A DNA stretch of 5,256 nucleotides from Thermoanaerobaculia bacterium (GCA_029287645.1 JARFQS010000059.1:1-5256), one strand, 5' to 3'; shown: positions 1 to 5,256, numbered from the stretch's first letter. The notes: generated by a model from the sequence alone, not told the origin. Numbers and translations: made by a program.

Positions 1-16
1 TGTGTATAAGAGACAG
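1..16. other. Nextera/Tn5 mosaic-end adapter remnant (artefact)
   Basis: The first 16 bases are identical to the last 16 of the 19-base Tn5 mosaic end AGATGTGTATAAGAGACAG used in Nextera libraries. This is untrimmed adapter, not genomic sequence. The real sequence starts at about 17, and the reading frame of the gene that runs into this edge is meaningless across these bases. Confidence 0.95.
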
Positions 17-59
17 GCGGCAGCGTGACGGCAAGAATCAGCTGGGCCGCGTTGCGCAT
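1..59 (-). CDS. Start of an unidentified exported or membrane protein (truncated by contig end)
   Basis: An ATG at 59-57 opens a frame reading MRNAAQLILAVTLP before it enters the adapter at 16. The start is supported by a GGGAGG ribosome binding site at 66-71, six bases upstream. The short basic N-terminus followed by a hydrophobic run is what the beginning of a signal peptide or first membrane helix looks like, so the product is probably exported or membrane-bound. It starts only 31 bp after the DoxX-like gene stops and is probably co-transcribed with it. Only about 14 genuine codons are present, so no family can be assigned. Residues encoded by bases 1-16 are adapter-derived. Confidence 0.6.
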   Translation of the reverse strand, partial: MRNAAQLILAVTLPPVSYT

Positions 60-72
60 GGGTGACCTCCCA

Positions 73-97
73 CCCGGATCTGACTCCGGGTCAGATC
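73..97 (-). other. Two mutually exclusive hairpins at the DoxX stop codon
   Basis: GATCTGAC at 77-84 and GTCAGATC at 90-97 form a perfect 8-bp inverted repeat with a 5-base loop, and the right arm contains the DoxX stop codon (91-93). An overlapping repeat, CCCGG at 73-77 and CCGGG at 86-90, could form instead but not at the same time. No T-run follows on the minus strand, so a classical terminator is unlikely. The ribosome binding site of the next gene lies directly beyond the hairpin. A role in mRNA processing or coupling is only a guess. Confidence 0.35.
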
Positions 98-465
98 AGC
101 TCCAAGACCAGCAAGCTGACACTCATCACCAGCATCAGGAAAGCCGGTAGAGATTTAATCGCGGGGTCCTTCACCTTGATGTGCATCACCAAAGCGCCCA
201 CCATCAGGACCGCGACGAGGGCCGCCGCCGGCAAAACCAACCCGTCGATCCAGATCCCGGCGATCAGCATGATCGCCGAACCGACCTTGAGCAATCCAAC
301 CAGGTAGAAGAAGAAGTCTGGAAGGCCATAGGCCGCGAACTCCTCTTGGAGCGACCGGGCATCTCCTCCGCGGTACGGCGTCGCCGAGCCAGTACGCACC
401 AGCCAGACGTTGAGCAGCCCCAAGGCCATGACTACCTGGAGTACAACCGATATAGAAAACGGCAT
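91..465 (-). CDS. DoxX-like family membrane protein
   Basis: This 124-residue protein has four hydrophobic segments, roughly residues 4-24, 50-70, 72-95 and 103-124, the usual size and layout of the small DoxX-like family of inner-membrane proteins. Recognisable conserved features are the first-helix end LNVWLVRTG, the loop TPYRGG followed by EEFAAYGLP, the segment YLVGLLKV, and HIKVKDPAIKSLPA before the last helix. Members of this family lie in the cytoplasmic membrane; some relatives are tied to respiratory or thiol redox functions, but for this subgroup the activity is unknown. The ATG at 465 is preceded by GGAGGTGA at 470-477, with seven bases between GGAGG and the ATG. It is 214 bp downstream of the oxidoreductase gene, so it may have its own promoter, and 31 bp ahead of the truncated gene. 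Family assignment is fairly sure; function is not. Confidence 0.85.
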   Translation of the reverse strand: MPFSISVVLQVVMALGLLNVWLVRTGSATPYRGGDARSLQEEFAAYGLPDFFFYLVGLLKVGSAIMLIAGIWIDGLVLPAAALVAVLMVGALVMHIKVKDPAIKSLPAFLMLVMSVSLLVLELI

Positions 466-679
466 GCTCTCACCTCCCTGTTCTGAACCTCTACGCTACC
501 ACCAGAAAGGCGACCCCGCTGAATCACCTCGTCGATCCGATGGCAACGCCTTTTCAAGTGCGGCCTTTCCCTTCTTGGGACTGAGCTGGCTTTGCTCAGA
601 CGGGATGGCCTCCGAACTCGAGCGCTTCGGCTGAGGTCGGCTCGGGCAGCCACCGTTGGACTCGAGCGCCCGGGCACTG
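466..679. other. Intergenic region between oxidoreductase and DoxX-like gene
   Basis: Apart from the ribosome binding site of the DoxX-like gene, this 214-bp gap holds one small dyad, CTGAGC at 581-586 and GCTCAG at 594-599 with a 7-base loop. It has no T-run on either strand and is only a weak terminator candidate for the oxidoreductase gene. I see no convincing -35/-10 pair. Open frames in both directions lack ribosome binding sites and recognisable protein motifs. Confidence 0.5.
470..477 (-). promoter_or_regulatory. Strong ribosome binding site of the DoxX-like gene
   Basis: Read on the minus strand this is GGAGGTGA, an almost complete match to the anti-Shine-Dalgarno end of 16S rRNA. 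It fixes the start of the DoxX-like protein at 465. Confidence 0.8.
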
Positions 680-2215
680 CTATTGGCTGGTCAAGTAAGA
701 GACTGCCTTTCGCCCCGCCTGCACACCCGACAACGTCGAGTAGAAGACACTACTGCCTTTAGTCCCTGCTCCCGCGAGAAAGAGACCGTCAATGCCGCAC
801 CTGCCATCCGGAAATCGAGCCGGGCCCATCTGGTCCGGAGTCACCTCGGGCCCGTAGATCCCCCCCTCCACCAAGCCGATTCCCCTCGCGAGCGTCAGGG
901 GGGTGATGACTTCGACAAACTCCAGATGTCGGGAAAGCTGAGGGATGAAGCGTTCCAGGGTCGAGACGAGCTGGTCTGAGAGCTCGGCCACAAGAGCCTC
1001 GTACTCCTCGCCTCGGTCTGCAGCAGCGAGGTCGGCCCATCGCTCGAAGGCCGCGTAGCTTGCTCCGGCCAGGACTTCCAGGCTGTGATGCCCAGGCGGT
1101 GCCAATCCCGCCGCGGGATCGCGGACCGAAGGACTGTTGACAAAGAAGCAGTCGGAGACTCTGGGTGAGTCCGCAGCCATGGTCGCTGCGAAGATCTTGT
1201 TGACATCATATCCAGCGTAGGGCACCAGATTCCCACTGCCGACACCCAAAGCGGGCAGATCGAGGTCGGTACCGATGAGAAGCCCGAATACACTGGCCGA
1301 GGGTCGCAGCCCCTTCGCCTTCTTCGCGACCCCAGAGGGCACCAGATTCGGGTTGACCAGCTGGCCAAACGTGACGACCGGATTCACATTGCTCACGACC
1401 ACCCTGGAGGTCGCCTGTTTCCCGCCTGCAAAGGTGACAAGGAACCCTCCATTGCGGCGATCGATGCTAGAAGCTCCGGCAGAGGTTCGTACCTCCGCCC
1501 CGCGTTGTTCGAGCTCGTCCACGAACGCATCGCGCAGCGCCCGGCTGCCACCGCGAGGGTAGTAGCCTCCTGAGAGATAGTGATACCAGGTGCCTACTCC
1601 GTAGCTCACAGCGGCCCGCTCCGGGGGCAATAAGAAATCGAACCAGGGGGCCGCGAGAGCGGTCTGGAGCCGAATATCGGAAGTCACAGTGTCGAGGAGA
1701 GCTTGATAGGGAACCCGGCCGTACCTCAGCATCACCGGGTTTCTCACCACCCAACCCAGCAGCTGCAACGGGCGAGCTTCGATGTCCATGAAGCTCTCCG
1801 AAGCGCGCGTCACCTTCTCATAGATTCCGAAATACTTCTCGATGCCGCTGGCCTCCTTGGGAAAGAGCTGAATGAGTTGCTCTTTGAAGCGCTGCTTGCC
1901 CTTGCAGAGCCGCAGCTCGAAGTCCGGAAAGACGTAACGGTCGATGGCCTCGGGGTCGAGCTCGATGAACTCGATCCGATCCAGCAGCCCGAGCTCGTTC
2001 AGAGCCTCCCAGAACTTCTCACCCTCCCCGAGCTCGCCCACGTAATGGAGTCCCATATCGAACGTGTAGCCGGCTTTCTCGAAGGGTCTGAGGCACCCCC
2101 CCAGTCCAGGTGTGGCTTCCAGCAGCAGAACGGAGTGGTCATTCCGTGCGATCCTGACGCTGGCCGCCAGGCCACCTGCGCCGCTTCCGACGACGATTGC
2201 ATCGTAGTCCGTCAT
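680..2215 (-). CDS. FAD-dependent oxidoreductase, phytoene desaturase / retinol saturase-like
   Basis: A 511-residue flavoprotein of the carotenoid desaturase, carotenoid isomerase and all-trans-retinol 13,14-reductase superfamily. The N-terminus has the Rossmann dinucleotide-binding motif GSGAGG (residues 10-15), the FAD ribose-binding Glu33 and the following GLGG (37-40), then GLHYVGEL (55-62), a signature typical of the retinol saturase/CrtISO branch rather than classical CrtI. The C-terminus (about 477-511) has the second FAD-contacting motif GLFLAGAGT followed by GVQAGRKAV. The length is normal for the family and both ends are intact. The reaction is probably addition, removal or isomerisation of double bonds in a polyene or isoprenoid lipid; the substrate cannot be read from sequence, and no carotenoid synthesis gene is nearby. 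The ATG at 2215 has GGGAGG at 2221-2226, five bases upstream. No signal peptide is seen; the protein is likely cytoplasmic or peripheral to the membrane. The family is certain, the substrate unknown. Confidence 0.92.
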   Translation of the reverse strand: MTDYDAIVVGSGAGGLAASVRIARNDHSVLLLEATPGLGGCLRPFEKAGYTFDMGLHYVGELGEGEKFWEALNELGLLDRIEFIELDPEAIDRYVFPDFELRLCKGKQRFKEQLIQLFPKEASGIEKYFGIYEKVTRASESFMDIEARPLQLLGWVVRNPVMLRYGRVPYQALLDTVTSDIRLQTALAAPWFDFLLPPERAAVSYGVGTWYHYLSGGYYPRGGSRALRDAFVDELEQRGAEVRTSAGASSIDRRNGGFLVTFAGGKQATSRVVVSNVNPVVTFGQLVNPNLVPSGVAKKAKGLRPSASVFGLLIGTDLDLPALGVGSGNLVPYAGYDVNKIFAATMAADSPRVSDCFFVNSPSVRDPAAGLAPPGHHSLEVLAGASYAAFERWADLAAADRGEEYEALVAELSDQLVSTLERFIPQLSRHLEFVEVITPLTLARGIGLVEGGIYGPEVTPDQMGPARFPDGRCGIDGLFLAGAGTKGSSVFYSTLSGVQAGRKAVSYLTSQ

Positions 2216-2492
2216 CGCACCCTCCCATCGGGAACGAGAATCGGTTACTTGTTCTGGTCAGCTCCGCGGCTGAGCTTCCTTTGTCGGGCTACACAAAACC
2301 CTACTCCTGCCCGCCGCGGGTGTCCAGAAAACGGGTGAAGGACTGAGCTCAGCGCACCATCGGACTCGCCATCAAGGGGCAGATAGCGCAGCACTCGTGC
2401 TGGAGACCCGGCGTCAGGCCATGCAGAGCCGCTCGGTCCGAAGGCGACTCGAGGAAGATTCGACCTGAATCAGTGCCTCTCCTTCTTCCTAT
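2216..2492. other. Intergenic region between protease and oxidoreductase
   Basis: This 277-bp gap should hold the end of the protease transcript and the promoter of the oxidoreductase. Visible dyads are AGGAAGA at 2452-2458 with TCTTCCT at 2484-2490 (25-base loop, just past the protease stop), CAGCAC at 2389-2394 with GTGCTG at 2397-2402, and the palindrome CTGAGCTCAG at 2343-2352. None is followed by a T-run, so none is a convincing intrinsic terminator. I could not identify a good -35/-10 pair. Confidence 0.45.
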
Positions 2493-3407
2493 CTAGCGTG
2501 TCCTGCCCGCAGATCTCTTGGAGAGCAGTGCCAGAATCACCAGACCCATCAGAAACACCGCAGTGCAAAACAGGCTGGCCTCAGGACCGAAATCTCCCCC
2601 ACTGAGCAGTGGTGAGCCGGTAGGGCGAAGATTCATCAGGGAGTGCTCAGTCTCGAACGCACCGCTGAGCGTGATTCCGAAGAAACTGGCCTGCGCCCAA
2701 TTCCAAGTGGCGTGCCAGCCCATGGCTCCCCAGATTGAACCCTCGTAAAGGTAGTAGAACGCCAGGAATGCGGCAAACAGAACGAGATTGAGATTGGCCA
2801 CGATACTGGTGCTGCCGTGAAGGCCCGCAAACAGGAGCGATGAGGCGAGGAGTCCGATCCAGGGAACATAGCGAGCACCGAGCACTTGGACCAGCCACCC
2901 TCGCCACATGATCTCCTCGGCCCCGCCTTGCACCAAGAATCCCGCTAGCATCAGCATCACACCTACAACCACGCCGACACCGATCGGCCGATCGGCCGAC
3001 GGGTCGAACTCCACAGTTCCGGCCAGAGCCATCATTCCGATGGTCGCTGCCAGCATCAAGAATCCGATCGCCAGCCCCACCAGGTACTTCTTCAAACGGC
3101 TTTGCGCTTCGAGGCCAACCGTAGAGAACGGTCTCCTCTCGTACCCTCGAACCCACAAACCGAGAGAGACGATGCTCAGCAGGAACGGAGCAATAAGGTA
3201 GAACGCGCCTCCCCAGATCTCCACCAGAGCGTCTTCGTTCCCATAGATCACGTCCGTCGCAACGGCAAAGGGGACGAAGGAGACAACGATGATCATGAAG
3301 ATGGCGAGAATCGCCATCAGGATGTTGGGGAGTCTCCGGCCTCGCCTGGCGAGGTCGAAGACTTCGTTGTCTTTGCGAAGCAGCAGAGCAAGACCGGAAG
3401 TGGGCAT
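2493..3407 (-). CDS. CPBP family intramembrane glutamic protease (CAAX protease-like)
   Basis: A 304-residue multi-pass membrane protein of the CPBP (CAAX protease and bacteriocin-processing, Abi) family. All three family motifs are present in order: EExxxR as E164-E165-R169 in GGAEEIMWRGW, FxxxH as F193-H197 in LLFAGLHG, and HxxxN as H232-N236 in GWHATWNW. These supply the catalytic glutamate and histidines, which act inside the membrane, so the enzyme looks active. About eight hydrophobic segments are visible, the first at 29-50 and the last at the C-terminus (about residues 278-297). In bacteria such proteins process prenylated or membrane peptides, or give immunity to bacteriocins; no precursor peptide is seen here. 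A longer form starting with TTG at 3419 is possible, but GGAGGAG at 3411-3417 overlaps that codon and is ideally placed for the ATG at 3407. The gene starts right after a decayed kinase gene. Confidence 0.9.
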   Translation of the reverse strand: MPTSGLALLLRKDNEVFDLARRGRRLPNILMAILAIFMIIVVSFVPFAVATDVIYGNEDALVEIWGGAFYLIAPFLLSIVSLGLWVRGYERRPFSTVGLEAQSRLKKYLVGLAIGFLMLAATIGMMALAGTVEFDPSADRPIGVGVVVGVMLMLAGFLVQGGAEEIMWRGWLVQVLGARYVPWIGLLASSLLFAGLHGSTSIVANLNLVLFAAFLAFYYLYEGSIWGAMGWHATWNWAQASFFGITLSGAFETEHSLMNLRPTGSPLLSGGDFGPEASLFCTAVFLMGLVILALLSKRSAGRTR

Positions 3408-3410
3408 GGA

Positions 3411-3417
3411 CTCCTCC
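3411..3417 (-). promoter_or_regulatory. Ribosome binding site that fixes the protease start at 3407
   Basis: GGAGGAG on the minus strand leaves five bases between GGAGG and the ATG at 3407. The upstream in-frame TTG at 3419 overlaps this site and has no ribosome binding site of its own, so the four extra residues it would add are unlikely to be made. Confidence 0.8.
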
Positions 3418-3460
3418 AAGATTTGTTATTCGGCTCTCACACGAGCACTCGAACGCGGGA

Positions 3461-3703
3461 CCGAAGGTCGAGACGACCGGTGAAAAATCCTCTTCACATG
3501 GGCGGTGCCGAGCACCTCTGCCGGAGACATGGCGATCTCGAGGATCCGCACCACGGGCATGCCACTCCTGTTGACCGCTGCTAGAGCGGCGTGAGCGCCA
3601 CTTCCCGATCCAAGATCGTATCCTCGGCCCGGTATACCTCTTTCATGCCACCCTTTCCGAACTTGTCGAAGATCTTGTAGTGCCCCAGGATCTGACTCAC
3701 CAT
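3461..3703 (-). pseudogene. Decayed Ser/Thr protein kinase (PknB-type) remnant
   Basis: Two pieces of one Hanks-type kinase remain in different frames. Piece one, from ATG 3703 to the TAG at 3581-3583 (40 residues), begins [16 protein letters not shown] and continues [22 protein letters not shown], the start and ATP-binding loop of the kinase fold. Piece two, about 3461-3560, contains LEIAMSPAEVLGTAH and, a few residues on, FHRSSRPS. This matches the helix and catalytic loop that normally read LEIAxQIAEGLxxAH and HRDLKPSN. About 56 codons separate the ATP loop from the HR pair instead of the usual 100 or more, so there is an internal deletion plus a frameshift. Key residues are lost: the third loop Gly is Lys, the VAIK lysine is Thr (VALT), and the catalytic Asp of HRD is Ser. 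The activation loop and C-lobe are absent. The start has only a weak AAGGA site. A short expressed peptide is possible, but kinase activity is not. Confidence 0.82.
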
Positions 3704-3786
3704 GCGAGGCCATCCTTGCTCTGGCTAGTCCCTATCCTACGCCCTTGCCTGTCCACAGCACTACCCACAAAACCAACTGGAAAGGA

Positions 3787-3813
3787 GAAGGCCGGGCGCG
3801 AGGCCCGGCCTTC
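3787..3813 (-). terminator. Strong hairpin terminator after the small exported protein gene
   Basis: GAAGGCCGGGC at 3787-3797 and its exact complement at 3803-3813 form an 11-bp GC-rich stem with a 5-base loop. It starts 25 bp past the stop codon at 3838. On the minus strand the stem is followed by a pyrimidine-rich stretch (CTCCTTTCC), fitting an intrinsic terminator. The outer sequences ACTGGAA (3776-3782) and TTCCAGT (3811-3817) are also complementary, giving a longer alternative stem with an internal bulge. Confidence 0.75.
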
Positions 3814-3837
3814 CAGTGAGATCGTGGTGCAGGAGGA

Positions 3838-4329
3838 TCAGTGCCGCGGACCTCCATAGATGACCCTCCCTCCGTGCCGATAGGCGAAGTGTTCCGCATG
3901 CCCACAGCTCGTCGGAGGAGGTTGGTGACCGGGAGGCCGATCGTAGAACCAGACCCTACATTCACCAGGAGGCGGGAGATGCCCGGCGGGAATGTGGTGT
4001 GTCCGACAATGACGAGGACTCTCTTGATAGGAAACAGGTGCGGGGACCGGAGCCGATCCGCCCCAGACTTGAACGTCGATGCCTCCCTTGGGCCCTCCCC
4101 AGGTGCCGCCCACGGACCAAACACCGTTCGAGTAGCCGACAGGGGGTGTGAGTTGGTAGCCGTCGTCGTCCCGATCTTCGTACCTCTCACCATAGTGCTC
4201 CCGGTCGTATCCGCTTCTACCCTGTTTCGATTCATCCTTGTGCCGGTCTGCCAGGGCGACATCTGAAACAAGAAGCAGCAGGGTCAGGACCGACGGGGTG
4301 GCCAGAAGTCGCGTCATCGTCTTCTTCAT
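3838..4329 (-). CDS. Small exported protein with paired GHxPPPxxC motifs, function unknown
   Basis: A 163-residue protein with a clear signal peptide: basic start MKKTMTR, hydrophobic core around residues 13-22, and an ALA/DR cleavage site after residue 27. The mature part begins with a charged, Tyr/Asp/Arg-rich stretch (28-58), then a Gly/Trp-rich middle (65-91), then a C-terminal domain with GHLPPPGEC (116-124) and GHQPPPTSC (134-142), an 18-residue repeat separated by RVWFYDRPP. Cys residues are at 108, 124 and 142, and His is abundant near the C-terminus. From memory, GHLPPPGECRxW-type sequences recur in uncharacterised exported proteins of Gram-negative bacteria; no function is known to me. 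Metal binding or disulfide cross-linking in the periplasm is conceivable. GGAGGTGAT at 4334-4342 supports ATG 4329; a longer frame from TTG 4380 would lack a ribosome binding site and bury the signal peptide. A strong terminator follows, so the gene looks like a single unit. Confidence 0.82.
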   Translation of the reverse strand: MKKTMTRLLATPSVLTLLLLVSDVALADRHKDESKQGRSGYDREHYGERYEDRDDDGYQLTPPVGYSNGVWSVGGTWGGPKGGIDVQVWGGSAPVPAPVSYQESPRHCRTHHIPAGHLPPPGECRVWFYDRPPGHQPPPTSCGHAEHFAYRHGGRVIYGGPRH

Positions 4330-4333
4330 ATCG

Positions 4334-4342
4334 ATCACCTCC
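4334..4342 (-). promoter_or_regulatory. Near-perfect ribosome binding site fixing the start at 4329
   Basis: GGAGGTGAT on the minus strand leaves eight bases between GGAGG and the ATG at 4329. It decides for the shorter protein, with the signal peptide at its N-terminus, over the upstream TTG at 4380. Confidence 0.85.
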
Positions 4343-4351
4343 ACCTGCCGA

Positions 4352-4380
4352 ACTAGCAAGCGGAGTGCCGGGTTTCGCAA
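4352..4380 (-). promoter_or_regulatory. Possible sigma-70-like promoter of the small exported protein gene
   Basis: On the minus strand TTGCGA (4375-4380) and GCTAGT (4352-4357) are separated by 17 bases, an acceptable spacing, and lie just upstream of the ribosome binding site. Each hexamer is only a partial match to consensus, so this is tentative. Confidence 0.2.
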
Positions 4381-4615
4381 GGGCTTATCTCAGTCGCCCT
4401 GCCAAATGCAGCCTTCATTGAAGTCTCTCGAAGAAATGTAGAGATTGGCCTCAAGCATTGTTCACTCGCAAGACGTTCGGAGTCGGAAAGCTGTGCCCAG
4501 TGGTCGAGGTGATATGTCCTCTAGTCAGGACACTCATCGGAGTTAGATGGGCTTGTCCGAGGCCTGCCCTCAGGGTCAGTTGGAAAGAAAGCGGCCGGAG
4601 GCGAGGAGTGGTCAG

Positions 4616-5256
4616 CTACTGAACCGTGCTCGACCAGGCAGTCAGGTCGCCGCTTTCGAAATCGTCGAAGAAGACGAAGTCCTGGCTCAATGCCCAGATC
4701 TCGAAGGGACTCAGGACTCTTTCGTAAAAGCGGAGCTCATCGATGTCACCCGGGAACCACAAACGGTTGAATTGAACATCACAAGGGTTGTTGGCGACTC
4801 CGATCCACGGCGGTCCGGTCAGCGGTCCGACCCATCCGGCAGCTTGGGTGTCCTCCTCGGTACCGTTCACAAAGACTTCTACCTCGCCGAGATCTGAATC
4901 GCGAGTCACGGCGACGGAGTACCAAGCCCCGTCATTGACTTCCGTGGACGACGTGACACCTGTGACGGCACCGCCCCATTGGACATGGCCTCCGTTGAGA
5001 AGCGCAATGCCCCAATCGCCTCCCGGTGGCGATCCGCAGACTTCCGCATCGACCATGCCCAGTCCCTGCCACCACTCTGTGCCGTTGGGGCCGGTCGCCA
5101 GGGTTCTGACCCAGAAGACCACCGTGAAATCACCTTCTATGATTCGAGGGACCTCCACGTAGTCATTGACACCATCGAAGAGGCCCGCGAGATTGACGGC
5201 TCCCGCACCGTAGGTGATCCCCCCATGCTCCGTACCGTGATTACCGTTACCGCTTT
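4616..5256 (-). CDS. LamG (concanavalin A-like) domain surface protein, C-terminal part
   Basis: The frame is open from the right edge to the TAG at 4616-4618, giving 212 visible residues; the N-terminus lies outside the window. Nearly all of it is one LamG / concanavalin A-like jelly-roll domain: the opening strand FDGVNDYVEVP (visible residues 26-36), then GDFTVVFWVRT, a central WYSVAVTRD followed by EVEVFVNGTEED, and the closing GDIDELRFYERVLSPFEI. This fold binds carbohydrate or protein ligands in extracellular proteins, or serves as a structural module. The last residues, FFDDFESGDLTAWSSTVQ, form a short tail beyond the domain, resembling the FxDGFESGDxSAWS tails I recall on exported proteins of some Acidobacteriota and Gammaproteobacteria. 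A GTG at 5158 lies inside the domain and is not the real start. The protein is probably secreted or on the cell surface; its ligand is unknown. Confidence 0.87.
   Translation of the reverse strand, partial: SGNGNHGTEHGGITYGAGAVNLAGLFDGVNDYVEVPRIIEGDFTVVFWVRTLATGPNGTEWWQGLGMVDAEVCGSPPGGDWGIALLNGGHVQWGGAVTGVTSSTEVNDGAWYSVAVTRDSDLGEVEVFVNGTEEDTQAAGWVGPLTGPPWIGVANNPCDVQFNRLWFPGDIDELRFYERVLSPFEIWALSQDFVFFDDFESGDLTAWSSTVQ

Larger units (their letters stand above)
4330..4615. other. Intergenic region between LamG gene and small exported protein gene
   Basis: This 286-bp gap contains the ribosome binding site and a weak promoter candidate near its left end. It also holds a perfect dyad TGTCCT (4515-4520) / AGGACA (4527-4532) with a 6-base spacer, and a small hairpin AGGGC (4380-4384) / GCCCT (4396-4400). 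No clear intrinsic terminator for the LamG gene is visible. Tiny open frames (for example 4451-4537, minus) have no ribosome binding site. Confidence 0.45.

Noticed and set aside
581..599. Hairpin as a terminator of the oxidoreductase gene
   Set aside because: The 6-bp stem is short and no T-run follows on the minus strand, so it is noted only as a dyad.
1703..2338. 211-residue plus-strand open frame
   Set aside because: It lies antisense over the N-terminal half of the oxidoreductase gene, has no ribosome binding site or recognisable motif, and mirrors the codon bias of the real gene.
2245..2394. Minus-strand frame of 49 codons from a GTG, upstream of the oxidoreductase
   Set aside because: It has no ribosome binding site and no recognisable similarity, and its start lies inside a small palindrome. 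Probably chance.
3426..3713. 95-residue minus-strand open frame over the kinase remnant
   Set aside because: It starts out of frame with the recognisable kinase N-terminus and joins it by chance to the second segment. It contains only the HR-loop scar and is better described as a pseudogene with a frameshift.
3841..4266. 141-residue plus-strand open frame
   Set aside because: It is antisense to the small exported protein, whose signal peptide, ribosome binding site and repeated motif show it to be the real gene.
4352..4420. Possible TPP-like riboswitch (CTGAGA within a small hairpin) ahead of the exported protein
   Set aside because: Only the CTGAGA string resembles the thiamine element. 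The other conserved segments are absent, and the downstream gene is unrelated to thiamine.
4451..4537. 28-residue minus-strand peptide frame in the LamG downstream gap
   Set aside because: It has no ribosome binding site and no hydrophobic or motif content, and it crosses the dyad at 4515-4532.
5156..5158. GTG at 5158 as the start of the LamG protein
   Set aside because: It is the Val inside the conserved FDGVNDYVEVP strand, and the frame stays open to the right edge with clear domain sequence upstream.

Overview
The window carries genes on the minus strand only, at moderately high GC, each with a strong GGAGG-type ribosome binding site. It looks like a fragment of a Gram-negative, environmental genome. 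The exported LamG protein ends in a DDFESGDLTAWS-type tail, and a kinase remnant has the GxGGMxEVYRAxD style of large soil and sediment bacteria. Together these suggest Acidobacteriota or a similar deep-branching lineage, but there is no rRNA or marker gene to prove it. Bases 1-16 are not biological: they are the end of the Nextera/Tn5 mosaic-end adapter, so the left edge is an assembly end.

In transcription order (right to left): the C-terminal part of a LamG-domain surface or secreted protein (4616 to beyond 5256); a small exported protein rich in His, Pro and Gly with two GHxPPPxxC motifs (3838-4329); a strong hairpin terminator (3787-3813); a decayed Ser/Thr protein kinase (about 3461-3703); a CPBP/CAAX-type intramembrane protease (2493-3407); an FAD-dependent phytoene desaturase / retinol saturase-like oxidoreductase (680-2215); a four-helix DoxX-like membrane protein (91-465); and the first codons of a further gene (start at 59) cut off by the adapter.

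The spacing argues against one long operon. Gaps of 214, 277 and about 286 bp separate most genes. Only DoxX and the truncated gene after it (31 bp) look co-transcribed. The genes do not form a recognisable pathway: they are membrane, envelope and redox functions side by side. I see no new defence or mobile system, CRISPR array, tRNA or rRNA. The most unusual items are the kinase remnant, which has lost its catalytic residues and sits just in front of the protease gene, and two envelope-type proteins carrying short conserved motifs of unknown role.
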